64,000 nucleotides of DNA, from contig CM041084.1 in NCBI GenBank assembly GCA_023079485.1, positions 65,319,709 to 65,383,708 of the forward strand, in the 5' to 3' direction. A model generated the notes under the pieces. The model was not told where the DNA came from. It did no database searches and saw only the letters and a program-made list of their open reading frames with translations. A program made the position numbers and the translations under genes. The stretch comes from Archilochus colubris (Eukaryota; Chordata; Aves; Apodiformes; Trochilidae). Below, piece by piece: positions 12,646-23,513 of the stretch. How positions within the stretch are numbered: position 1 is the stretch's first letter; every line of letters starts with the position of its first letter.

Positions 12646-14033
12646 CACTGGGCTGAGAGATCATACACTGTGAGACAAGCTGTAATTCCTAGGTCACAAA
12701 GGTTTAATCATGTATCTTTCTGCATTTAATGACAAATCCCCCCTGATCTCTTTCCCTTTCAGGACTGTAACATATTAGTGGCAAGAAACTTACTAGTCCA
12801 GCACCTAAAACACTGGGGTCATGGCACAAGAAGTGTTTCTCATAAATATAAGGGTGTAGTGCTGCATAACAAGAAACTCCTGTAATAGGGTTATTCCCTC
12901 CTGTCCTCATGCATGATCACCTAGAGACAGGGGAAAAAGGACAGTGAGGGGACTCTTCCTGCTGGGCTGTGAGAAGCCCGTAGCAGATCCTTTGGTTACT
13001 GATAGGATTCTGAGGGGAAAAGAATGGGCTAAACTGAGGAAAAGGAGAGTCCTGCTGGGCTCAGCCCTCCAGCTGATGCAGTGACCTTGTCAGAGTAACT
13101 ATTGATTGGCATTAGATGTTCCCTATTTTGCACTTCACAGGGTGGATGGTGAGGAACATGGAAAAAAGATCTTACTTTTTTCATTTGATGATGCTTAATG
13201 CTATTTTGCAAAGGCATACGTACTTCCTAGTGTATAAGGGGGATTCAGGTCCAGAAGGATTAACCTTTTCATAGAAATCACTTTCTTCTGGATCAGCCCT
13301 TTAGGATCTTTGGATTCTGTAGCTACAATGATTAACCATTTTTGTGAGCTCTTGTGTAGACAGTATATGTTTATCTCCTTGTCATTTTCTTACTGTTTCC
13401 TCCTGTTTCATACACCTAAATACAAATGATAAAGGGAGATCAGCCCAACACTTTACATTCCTCCCTATATAAACAACCCACATACAGTTTTATCCATGGT
13501 AATTCATCAGTCATAAGTAATTAATACATATACACATGCATACACACAAAGTTGCAGACAACAATCAATCAGACTTACAGCAAACTGAACTCCTTTTGCA
13601 TTGGAGTAAAATGGGAAAACCTGGGAAGGGACACAGGGAGAAAACAAGCAGAGTGCAGATTTTATAATAGTATTTTTAGTTGTCATTAAACACAGCCAGG
13701 TTCCCAAAGCTAAAATACATGTTAACACATTCCAAAACACTTTTATTAAATTATTTTTTCAGTACTTCAGTATAGCAAATGATGCAAAGCAAAAATTCCC
13801 TAGACAATGCACAGAACATTAGAGAATTAGTTTAACATTCTGACAACCCTGCAATTTTATTTAAACAAGTTCTTCCCTACCCAGTTCCCTGCAGAGAAGT
13901 ATTGTACCCTCTTGTTGATTGTAGTGGACATATTGCAGATCTCCGATTACCTTCCCAAAGGACCACCCACTACAAGAAGTTTTTTGTTTTGCAAGCACAG
14001 CTTAGCTCATTCCTCTCCCTGTCCTATTCACCT

Positions 14034-14090
14034 TCTTTTTTCTTTTTTTTTTTTTTTTCCCCTTTTTTTCCCCCCCTCCCTTTTAATTTT
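14034..14090. repeat. Poly-T / poly-C pyrimidine tract
   Basis: A long T run followed by alternating blocks of C and T. Short proline/phenylalanine-rich open frames across it are by-products of the composition. Confidence 0.85.
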
Positions 14091-16826
14091 CTTAGCATTC
14101 TCATACACTCCAGATGAGCTGACAGACTAGCCTGCCATCTGTTCTTTCATGACATGGTACAACCTAATCAATTATCCCCAAACCACTTTAGAGTAAATAA
14201 AATGTCTACAATAATAACAATTAGTCAGTTAAAAATAAAGCAGCATCATGCAACTCCTGGTGGGCATTAGGTAGATTTCAGAACACAGCATTTTCTTCAC
14301 TGAGATTATTAGATCAGGAGAAGACAATTTTGGGAGGAAAAAGAGTCACCTCCAGTAATTTATTCTGAGATATAAGTATAAGAGGGCAAACCTGGAATTC
14401 TGACATCTTTGAACCTCTGTAACCAATGATGCAAAGTTCAAGTAAATTTGCCACTCACGAGTTTCTAAGATTATGCTATTCATAAATGTGTCAGCATAAA
14501 CATAAGAACTTGTATTAGTGTTAGGACTGTATTTAATAATACTACTAATAATTTTAAAAAGCAATGACCAGCAGATGTAGACGTGGTGTGAAGAGACATA
14601 TATTTTTTCAAACATATGTATAAGGCCCTATATGTCTTCAGATGGAGATTTGTCTACAACAACCAGCATAAGTAAAAATCAGCTGAGTAAGAAGGGTGCA
14701 TTTACACATACACCCACTTCAGGAACAGGCAGAAAAGCAGAAACACAAAGTGCTACAAAGAGGAATCAGGTTTGCAATATAATAATAGGAATTAGGAAAA
14801 TTAGGAAGATTGCAATTACTATCAGCAAACACTCAACATCACAAAAAGCAGTTCCTTATGAAATTAATCTAAACATTGTTTTCCACAGTGCAAACAAATG
14901 TTTGATTTTTTAAATTGACTGATCTAGGCTGAATATAATAGCAATTATTCACCTTAATCTGTTGCTGAGTATTAAAATATATCCTAGCACTCAAGTTCTT
15001 GGGACATTTGCAGCATTTTTATTTTGCAGCATGAAGAAAGAAACAGACAAATCAGAAAGATTCAGTGTTCCAATAAGATCATCATCAAACTGCCAACTAA
15101 AATTTTGGTGAAGGAATCTATACATTCTCAATGCATAAGTTATACTGGTAGAGCAGAGGGAAGAATTTCCTCATTACTGTCCTTATTTTGAATACAGATG
15201 GGTGCCATGTGTGTTCTGTATTGTTTGTCCTGAAAGAATTTGAGATGTACAGCTAAAACATATATAACATATATAATGACATTATACCAAATATCATTTC
15301 AGTCAGTAAGTTGTACAAAAAAATTTTTTTCCACCATGTTTCTAAAAATAAATAAAATAACTTCACATGTACAGGTTATGTCCCTAGTCTTCTCTAAACT
15401 GTAAGCACTTCACATCCTTTAATTACCATCCTCTGGAGAAGAAAATTTACCAGTAAGTTCAAAAACAGTGTAATAATAAGAGCCCGAATGTTCTAACCAA
15501 AATTGCCTGATCAGCCTGAGACAATTTAGACTATTTCCCGCGACATATGAAACAACCCTACAAATTGCAGGAACCATCTCAGAGGCCACAACTTTGACAT
15601 ATGTAAGTATCAGACCACCTACTGTAGTATTCTGAAGTCCAGGTAGCCCCAGGTAAGAATACTGGGTACACTGGGTATGTGCATTTGCTTCCATGCTGCC
15701 TCATCTTGGCTGGTGGGACACTGAGGCAATTACCCATAAGCATGATGTGTGGCAGCAAGGAGTCTCATACTTCATGCTGCTACTCTTTACAGGCCAGATT
15801 GTGTCTGTTCTTACGTGTTGGTAGTGGGGCATGAGGCAGACTCAAGCTTACATCCTCACGGCCTTGTTGTAACTTCTGATAAAAGCATCAACAACCAGCT
15901 GGAAAGAGGTAGAGAGAGGCTTTGCCATAACACAGACCCGTAACAATAAAGCAATAAATGACACAAGATCTTCTTCAATCCCTCCATTACTGCTCCTCTG
16001 TGACTTCTGTGACATGTATTAACACATTGTTTGGGTTCTCATACCACTCCTCCTCCTGTAGTAGCCAAGTACTTCTGGAATCCTGACAATATTCTTAATT
16101 TCCAGTTTTCTAGGTACTTCAAAGGAGCATTCACCTTTGTCTTGCAGCTGCCAACCTCTTGCTTCTGCCTGTTTCTCCATGTTTTACCATTCACTTCAGA
16201 AAAGGGCGAGCAATTATGTGCCTGATGCTTCCCTAACTTTGACCACCTTGAAATGCGATTTTGTGATTTTTGTTGAAATGTAGGACATGGATCCCTTGCA
16301 GGCTTTTACAAACATGAGAGTTCCCTTGTGTCGTTGACACTGATGAATAGCAAGATCACTACAGAAGAACTTGGAAATGGCAACAGAGCTGGCTCCACCA
16401 GAGCTAACTTGAGCTCCTTAGAGGGTCTAGAGGGGCTTGTGATTCTTTTTATTACATTACATCAATTAAGCATTTAACAAGTTACAGTAAAAAGCAACTT
16501 TCCAATGGCATTTTTAACACAATGGAAACAAATTACCTTTGAGATGGTTATCATTTAGAATCTTGAGTTGAATGAAAATAAAGCAAACACCAACACATAC
16601 TCATCCAGATTGCCCATAAGAACTTGCCAGGCATCCCTGTGTCAAATCCAGTAAATCTATGTGGCTTCTTTTTGACAGCAATACAATATCCTCTGAAACA
16701 CATTGAGTTGCACAGCTGATGCAGAATGCTAGCAAAAGATACTGTACCAAGCACCTTTTGTTTTGAAGTGCTAACTTTTGTTATGCAATTCTCTTAGAAT
16801 CTGCTTCTTTCAAAGAATGAAAGAAA

Positions 16827-16927
16827 ACACACACACACACAAAGCCTCAGAAAACAAACAACCAACCCCCCCCCCAAAAAAAAACCAAACAAAAAACCCC
16901 CAAAAATCAACAACAACAACAAAACCA
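16827..16927. repeat. A/C-rich low-complexity block with (AC)n and (CAA)n
   Basis: Begins with an (AC)n run (about 16827-16841), passes through runs of C and A including the decamer AAAAAACCCC (16891-16900), and ends in (CAA)n at about 16908-16922. It has the same composition as the block at 23184-23350. Confidence 0.9.
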
Positions 16928-17299
16928 CAATTCCCATACATTTTTTAACTCAGATGATATTTCCACACTTGGGCGCAATCTGTTCACAGCATTTCTAAAA
17001 TTCTGACATTAGGATAGAGACTATATCTGGAGCACTCAGCTGAAGTAAAGGACTAAGTGGTTCATGATGATGGGTGGGATGAAGGTACTTAGTGGAATAG
17101 AGAGAGGCTTCAACTCACTAAACAAAATGTCAATAAACAACAAAGAGCAATGGGGTTCATTAGTATCACCAGTGTGTGGATTAGGCATATGAGCAGCTTT
17201 AACAATTCCATTCTTTTTGACCTTTTCTGTAGTCACAAGGAAGATGACAAAGAACTCTTGTGGACAACATTGGGTCTAGACCACAAATCTTGTATCAAC

Positions 17300-17661
17300 T
17301 GAGGGAACTGGCATTAGTTAGGCTGGAGAAAAGGACACTGAGGGAAGACCTTATCTCTCTCTACAACTACCTGAAAGGAGGTTGAAGTGACGTGGGTCAC
17401 CCAAAGTAGCAATCGATAGAACAAGAGGAAATGGCCAGGGGAGGTTTAGATTGGATATTAGGAAAAATATCTTTACAAAAAGAGTTGTCAGGCACTGGAA
17501 CAGGCTTCCCAGGGAAGCAGTTGAGTCACCATCCTTGGAGGTATTCAAAAGACATGTAAATGTGGTGCATCTACACCACAATGATCTAGTGGCAAGTGAT
17601 AAAGAGTTGGACTTGATCGTAAGGTCTTTTCCTACTGAAAGATTTATATGATTTTGTGATT
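17300..17661 (+). mobile_element. CR1 LINE, 3'-terminal fragment
   Basis: Plus-strand CR1 fragment beginning at the segment that encodes the CR1 Leu-Glu-Lys-Arg and Leu-Tyr-Asn-Tyr-Leu-Lys-Gly-Gly region and running to the 3' end. The frame at 17451-17651 keeps [19 protein letters not shown] and [10 protein letters not shown], the standard CR1 ORF2 C-terminus. Upstream of 17451 the frame is broken by small indels relative to that pattern. The 3' tail (about 17642-17661) is a decayed double octamer. Flanks are unrelated. Confidence 0.95.
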
Positions 17662-17875
17662 GTAACATCGATGATTTAAGATGATGGACAGGACTTACCT
17701 TTATTGACATGCAAACGTTAATTTAAGCTTAAGATCTTGTCCATGCAATTTTGCATGTATCTGAGAAGAGAAAACATAAACTTGGTATTGAAAACTTCTG
17801 AGCAGTTCACCAAAGACTCATTTGAGTGACAGATATGAGGGAGACTGCAGTTGATTGCCTCCTTGTTACACTTCT

Positions 17876-17908
17876 CACACACACACACACATACACAAAA
17901 AAAAGCAG
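17876..17908. repeat. (AC)n microsatellite with A-run
   Basis: About ten AC units, one AT interruption, then a run of A. Ordinary dinucleotide repeat. Confidence 0.9.
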
Positions 17909-19538
17909 CCACAACCATGCTCTCAGGCTATGGGGATGAGTAACATATTTTGCTCTCTCTGCTTCTTTGCCCTTGGGAGACAGGGTAGGATGATGAAATA
18001 GAAGATAGAAGATGATGTGTTGACTGTGTCTCCTGTTGATGGAAGCACCAAAATGCAAACCAGACTAAGTGTAAAGGCATGGATAGCATTGCTCTGACGA
18101 CTGGTATAGGCTCTGCAGACCACCTGTTCGGAAGGGAGAAATTGTCCCTAACTGAGCTTTCCCACATTTGCTCAACATCTGACACTACTCCTTTGCAACC
18201 TCACCCTACATATGTTTTCTCACCAGTGTACACAATGTTACAGACACTGTTCCTCCTCCCCCAAGCAAGAGGATCCTTTCATTTCACTCAGGCGCATTGT
18301 CATATCCACAGATTCCTGCTGCTTATTTCTGGTGTGATTTCCATAGGCGCAGCACTTCTAGAGCTGTGTGGCTGATTCTGTGGTACAGACAGAGGGAATA
18401 TAATATTTGTCCCCTCCCATGGCCAATTGTCCCTCAGCAGCGCACATTTGTTAGAGCTTACTTGTTTTCTTGTTTGTTCCCCCTGCTCCCTACAGTGCTT
18501 GCAGAGTGGCAGCATGACACAGAGCAAGTATACACTTTAGTACTTCCCCAGACACATTAGCAACTTAGGATCTTTCACCTTCTCTGACCTTTTCCATGGT
18601 GTTCTCAGCACCTTAGAAACTCTCCTGAGGATAGGAAGAAAACAACCCTCCAGTGTTCCACACACACGAGGACTTTTGCTCTCTGCACAAGTTGAGAGAG
18701 ATGCCTTTGATCTTCTTTAATCAGAAGATCGAAGTCAGCTAAGAAAGAGGATATGAGCTTGCTTTCATCCTTGTTCTATTTCTTAGGTCCAATAAAGAGG
18801 ACAGCACAAGGATGCTGGGGGAATTAAGTGCAAGATAATCAAAGAAATGACTCAAGAGGGGTCTGCACCCTGCCAGCTATCCTGAGCTTTTCCCCTCACT
18901 CATGTGGCTAAGCTCTGTTAACAGGGGTTAGTGTCTTTGCTCCGCCCTGCCCCCCCTACCTCCTTCTCTACCACCTCATGCTCATCTTTATTAGCTTTTT
19001 CACACTACACAGGCCTCTCATCGATTACAAGGGCCAGCACAAAGCAGCCTAATGATGGGTCAGTCTTAATGAGAAAAGCGGCTGCTCTTGAAGTGGTGTG
19101 GCTGGGCCCTGCACCCTGCCGAGTCCTGGCATGTAGAGCTTTGTCTCCTTTTATAGAGCAGAGCCATGGAAAATCAACAGTGAACAGCCTGGTGCCTCTG
19201 AACAGAGAGGGCCATGTGCATGGCTATTTAGTGCTGTAAAAGAGAGAGCATTTGCACAAATGGGAGTGAACATAAGGAGGCCTTCAGAGAAGAATGGAGC
19301 CTTGGCAAATTTATAGACTCCCCTGAAAGAAAGTGATTACAGATCATTATCCAATTGAGGCAGATTGATGGGTTAGGGTCAAAGTAATACTGCAAAGCTC
19401 ACTGAAGGGACAATGCCTGCTTGTCAGTTCTGTCCGGGAAAAGAAAGAGAAGGGAAACTACCACACAGAGAGGAAAGACTTAAGCTTTTCCTGCCTCTAT
19501 CTGAAAAATTGTTACTTATCTTAAGTATGTGTTCGCAC

Positions 19539-19560
19539 AAAAAAAGAAAAAAAAAAAAAG
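19539..19560. repeat. A-rich tract
   Basis: Poly-A interrupted by one G. No associated retrotransposon body seen. Confidence 0.8.
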
Positions 19561-20208
19561 CCCCAACCCTGAAATTGCAGGACCAGTATCACTGAGTTAA
19601 AACTGGGCATTTTGGATTGTAAATAATTGTGCAAATAACTGTGCAAACAGCACATGTTGCAAAGGCTTGTGACTGTTTCTCTCAGAGATCCTAATGAGTA
19701 TTAAGACCAGTAACAGATAAATAGCATCTTTATTCTATTTATTGAAAAACCTCAAGGACATCTAAAATAAATTGTACATTTTTTTTAATTTTGGTGAAAG
19801 AAGGACAGTTTTGTTAACAGCTATGGTTGAACAGATTTGAAACTTTGCAACATCTGGTAAGGCAAAAGTCAGCAATACTGACATTGAATAAAACAAGAAT
19901 AAATGTGCTTCTATTGTTTCTTCTGTATTGATTTTTTGAGTGTTTAAAAGTGCTTTGCATTCATGCACTTTTCAAATAGCCATAGAAATGGAAACAGCAT
20001 GGCCTGAAAAAGCAGCTCACAGCATTTATTGTGTATTTGCCTCCCATTTTCCAGTATGACTTCAGAATGTAAAGAATTTGAGCAAAGAGAGAAGACAATG
20101 CATTCATGAGAGACCTGATTTGTTTTTTAATGGTGTTTATTTATTAACTTCTCTGTTGTTCCCCATGTCTCAGAAGCAGAGCACCACACACGCTTTAATG
20201 GATGCATC

Positions 20209-20230
20209 CCCATGTCCCAGAGGACATGGG
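20209..20230. repeat. Short perfect inverted repeat
   Basis: CCCATGTCC (20209-20217) and its exact complement GGACATGGG (20222-20230) are separated by four bases. A diverged direct copy of the left part (CCCCATGTCT) begins at 20161. It is too short to be a microRNA precursor on its own. Confidence 0.7.
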
Positions 20231-20382
20231 AGTAGCATTGGCCCTGGTTGAAATCAAAGCTCTGTAGGGTAGCTTGCCTTCAGGACACTTTCTTGAGAGT
20301 GTAGCAAGGGTTGCCTCAAGTTACAGTCCAAAACCTTCACAAACATGGAGGTTACAGGCCCAACACTTGTCATGGCTTTTGC

Positions 20383-20520
20383 AGAATCACAGAATCACTG
20401 GATTACCTTGGCTGGAAAGACCTCCAAGATCTTTGAACCAAACCCTTAATCTAACACCGACAAGTCCTTAACTAAGCCATATCCCTAAGTACCTCATATG
20501 CTCCTGGTAGGCTTTTCAGT
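20383..20520 (-). mobile_element. CR1 LINE, 3' end fragment
   Basis: A minus-strand CR1 3' end starts at the octamer-type tail (AGAATCACAGAATCAC on the plus strand, 20383-20398). It continues through the 3' UTR into the segment corresponding to CAAGTCCTTAACTAAGCCAT. The 5' limit is unclear and is set where similarity fades. It lies about 30 bases from the LTR, but no continuation of the CR1 is seen beyond the LTR, so I do not claim that the LTR split it. Confidence 0.85.
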
Positions 20521-20550
20521 CAAAAAGGGACCTTTCCTGACTGAGACTCT

Positions 20551-21540
20551 TGTCTTAGGTTAGTGCAGTGGTGTTTTGGAAGCAGGGAGGCCACGAGGGC
20601 GACACCTGTGAGAAGCTGCTGGAAGCTTCCCTGATTCCAGTCCCTGCCACACCTCTGCCCAAGGTCGAGCAGCTATGGGAAGCTGGATGCATCTCTGTAA
20701 CACATTCAAGAAAGGGAAAACAAAACTTCAAAAATTTTAAAAAGGAGACCTGCAGAGCAGAGAAGAGGAGGTGGGAGAGCATCGCCAGAGAAAAGACACC
20801 AGGGTCAGTGAAGAAGTGGGAAAGGTGCCCCAGCAGAGAATTCCCTGCAGCCTGTAGTGCTGCAGGCCTTGAAGGACCACGGTGGGGTAAATATGGATTT
20901 GTAGCTTCTGAAATGTCACCTGAATGAAGCGACAGCCTGTGCAGGATCACAGAGAGGGGCAGATGTGGATCTGCAACTGTGAAAATCCCCGTGCCAGAGG
21001 AGGTGACTGCTCCCACAGCAGCCATGACTCTGTGTGCAGCCTGGGCTGGAGCAGTTCCTGAGGGACTGCACCTGTGGGAGGAAATCGTGTCCCAGGGGTT
21101 CCTGAAGGACTCTCCCGTGAGAGGGACCCCGCGTTGGAGCATGGAAAGAATGTGAGGAGTCCTCCCCCTGAGGAAGAAGGAGCAGCAGAAACACCGTGTG
21201 GGGAACTAACCCGAACCCCCCCCTGCCCCTCCCCTGTGCCCTGAGGGGGAGGCAGCAGTGAAGGAATCCCGGCCTGGCAAGAAAGGGGAGGTGGAGGGGG
21301 GAAGGTGTTTAGTTCTGGTCATGTTTTCTCTTTCTTCTTGTAGATCACACTAGGTCTTTTTTCTTCCCAAACTGAACCTGTCTAGGTTTTGCCCATCACT
21401 GTAACTGGGGAATGCAAACCTCCTTGTCCATGTCTCAATTAATGAGCCTTTAGGTGGATTTTCTCCTCCTGTCCCACAGTGGGGGCATGGAGTGAGTGAG
21501 CAGAGTCCTGGTTGGTACCAGCTGGGCCTAAACTGTGGCA
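20551..21540 (+). mobile_element. Solo LTR of an ERVL-type endogenous retrovirus
   Basis: A GC-rich block of about 990 bases has the layout of the long ERVL-group LTRs of neoavian birds. It starts TGTCTTAGGT and shows GTTTTGGAAGCAGGGAGG and GAAGCTGCTGGAAGCTTCCC near the 5' end. Reiterated GGAG/CTGCAGCC-type segments follow, then GTGAGGAGTCCTCCCCCTGAGG, a G-rich stretch, and a U5-like end with CCCATCACTGTAACTGG, finishing in GGCA. Termini are TG...CA, with ACTCT (20546-20550) and ACTCC (21541-21545) as a possible 5-bp target duplication. No internal viral region, primer-binding site or polypurine tract flanks it, so it is a solo LTR. No AATAAA signal is visible and the TATA region is decayed. 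Open frames on either strand (up to about 195 codons) are incidental to the high GC content. Confidence 0.85.
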
Positions 21541-23183
21541 ACTCCATTGAAAAGAACACAGCAATTTGCTTCTTTGGACTTGGGCTCAGGGAAGTATTCT
21601 TGCCAGAGTCACCTGAATAATTTTTAGGAATACCAGGCACGGGTACCAGTATCCTAATTCCCATTCTCTGATCTGTTGAAGTGATGGAAATAACCTGTCT
21701 TGCAGGGTAAACTTTGACTCAGCCTTGAAAAAGACTCTGGATACACCAAGTTTTCATTTGTTCTCACTTAAAGGAGTAAGAATAAAAAAAGACATTACTG
21801 GCTTCACACTCATCTGCAATTTTTAAATGCATTAAAAGCATCAGGAGAGACTCCCAGACTCTCCTTTCATGCTGTTCCTCTCTTGAACAGCACGTGTTCT
21901 TGATGTTCGTTTGGTGGGACCCTAGCTGCAGGATGATCGTGTTACTTTTACAGAGTGCTTCTAAAAGAGATCTTTAATAACTTCACTGGAAGTAAGGAGA
22001 TCATTCACCAAATTCCTGGGGTTTTTTTGAATGAGGACCCGCAGGCTCTAAAGAGCAGCAACATTTTAATCTTCTCTCTTATGATTATCAAAACAACTAA
22101 ATTTTTGCTACAACTGACAGCGATTCTCTACTGGCTCAAGATTGTCATCTCACCTTCTATCTATAAACCAGAAAGGACATCCATTAACATTCATCCCAGA
22201 AAATGGACTAGAAAGAGCTGTGGGGGGCATCTGGGCAATGCCATTCCACACAAGGCATCTCCCCTCCTCACTTTGGTATGGGGTGAAACCAGGGATATAT
22301 TGCATGGCAGAAAAAAAAAAATCTATATCTATTTGCCTTCCTTATCCTGTTTGCTAGGCTAGAATTTTAACTGGTATTCACTGAGGAATTCCAATACACA
22401 TATTCCCTGAACTAAGCTTGACATTTATAATAATTTCCAATTTTTCTCATTCATCATTTTGCTATTGAATGTGGTGTAGAATTCCCCATGCCCCAAATTC
22501 ATGTATCTTTCAGCATATAATGGAGCTGTAACTGACACAGTATACCAAGTACAAGCCAACATACATGGATATTTTTTATCTTCTTTCCTTCCAACTTTTC
22601 TGTGCTTTGGCCTAATACATTCTTACTTGTTTTGTATGGTTTAGAAATAACCTGTAGCTTCTCTTCCCTGAAGTGCTGCTTGAATTTGTTTCCACTTGCC
22701 TCCTCCAGTTTGGCAGGAGATATATGTTATGTGTAGGACCCCATGTGTTTTCAGAGATAATCTGCTTTTTACTACCAGTAAGAATAACCTTGAGTACATA
22801 TTGCACTGTCACAACATATTTTCTGTATGAATCAGAAAGTAAAACCAGTTCATTGGAAAAGCAGACCACATTTTTAACAGGCATGCTCACAAGCCATGCT
22901 TTTATGAACAGAGCAAGCTGACAGGTGAGGGCAGGGGATATCACAGGAAAACAGATGTGTGGTTATGATATGAACTCTCTGTCCTACCAACATCATGTGG
23001 CATTGGGGTCAATCCACAGAGAAGTCTCCCTCTAGAGGGAGGCCGGGTGCTGAACTGTCCCTACCACTTCAGTGAAATCAGTGTGAGCACATGGGGTGGA
23101 AGTTAGCACAGAACAAGGATGAGGGAGCAAAAATGATTGTTTCCTTCCTCTCCAACCAACAGAACTATCAACTATCCAAGGGG

Positions 23184-23350
23184 AAACCCCTCCCCCCCCT
23201 CCCACAAAACCTACCCAAAAAAACAGGCAAACAAAACAAATGAAAAAACCCACACAGCCCCACCACCCACCACCACCCAAAAAAAAACCCCAAGCAAATG
23301 GACAAAACCAAAAAAACCCAAGTAAACAAACAAAAAAACCCCAAAAAAGA
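23184..23350. repeat. A/C-rich low-complexity block
   Basis: About 165 bases composed almost only of A and C on the plus strand, with runs such as AAAAAACCCC and CCACCCACCACCACCC. Open frames through it are artefacts of composition. Confidence 0.9.
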
Positions 23351-23476
23351 TCCTAGAAGCACTCAGCTGGGAATAAGGGAAGGAAAAATTAGTTGAAAAA
23401 TTTCTATTCTATTTACTGCTATAGTTTTTATGGCACTAATGCTTGAAACACTAGGTTCATAGGTAAGTAAGAAATT

Positions 23477-23513
23477 ATTCTAAAAGTATCTAAAAGTGTA
23501 TTCTAAAAGTATC
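23477..23513. repeat. Two-copy short tandem duplication
   Basis: ATTCTAAAAGTATC occurs exactly at 23477-23490 and again at 23500-23513, a period of 23 bases. Probably a local replication-slippage duplication. Confidence 0.85.

Larger units (their letters stand above)
12646..17299. other. Unique A+T-rich noncoding DNA, ~4.6 kb
   Basis: No gene recognised. It contains a T/C low-complexity run (14034-14090) and an A/C-rich block (16827-16927). The remainder shows nothing I can name. Confidence 0.65.
17662..20382. other. Unique noncoding DNA, ~2.7 kb
   Basis: Contains an (AC)n microsatellite (17876-17896), an A-rich tract (19539-19560) and a less A+T-rich block at about 18900-19400 that looks regulatory rather than coding (see findings). 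A short inverted repeat sits at 20209-20230. No gene recognised. Confidence 0.6.

Noticed and set aside
18931..19239. 102-codon plus-strand frame
   Set aside because: No domain recognised; the region looks more like regulatory than coding sequence.
20209..20230. Hairpin as a microRNA precursor
   Set aside because: Stem of only 9 bp; far shorter than a pre-miRNA.
20555..21142. 195-codon frame on the minus strand and a 119-codon frame on the plus strand
   Set aside because: Both lie in the GC-rich solo LTR, which normally encodes nothing; no recognisable domain and repeated composition.
21955..22362. 135-codon plus-strand frame
   Set aside because: No motif, no splice context and it ends in a lysine run from poly-A; probably chance.
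22612..22944. 110-codon minus-strand frame overlapping an 82-codon plus-strand frame
   Set aside because: Two overlapping frames of similar length on opposite strands with no known domain look like chance open sequence.
23401..23470. Possible small exon ending at AG|GTAAGTAA (23462)
   Set aside because: The donor is good but the upstream acceptor is weak and the segment shows no open or conserved-looking content.
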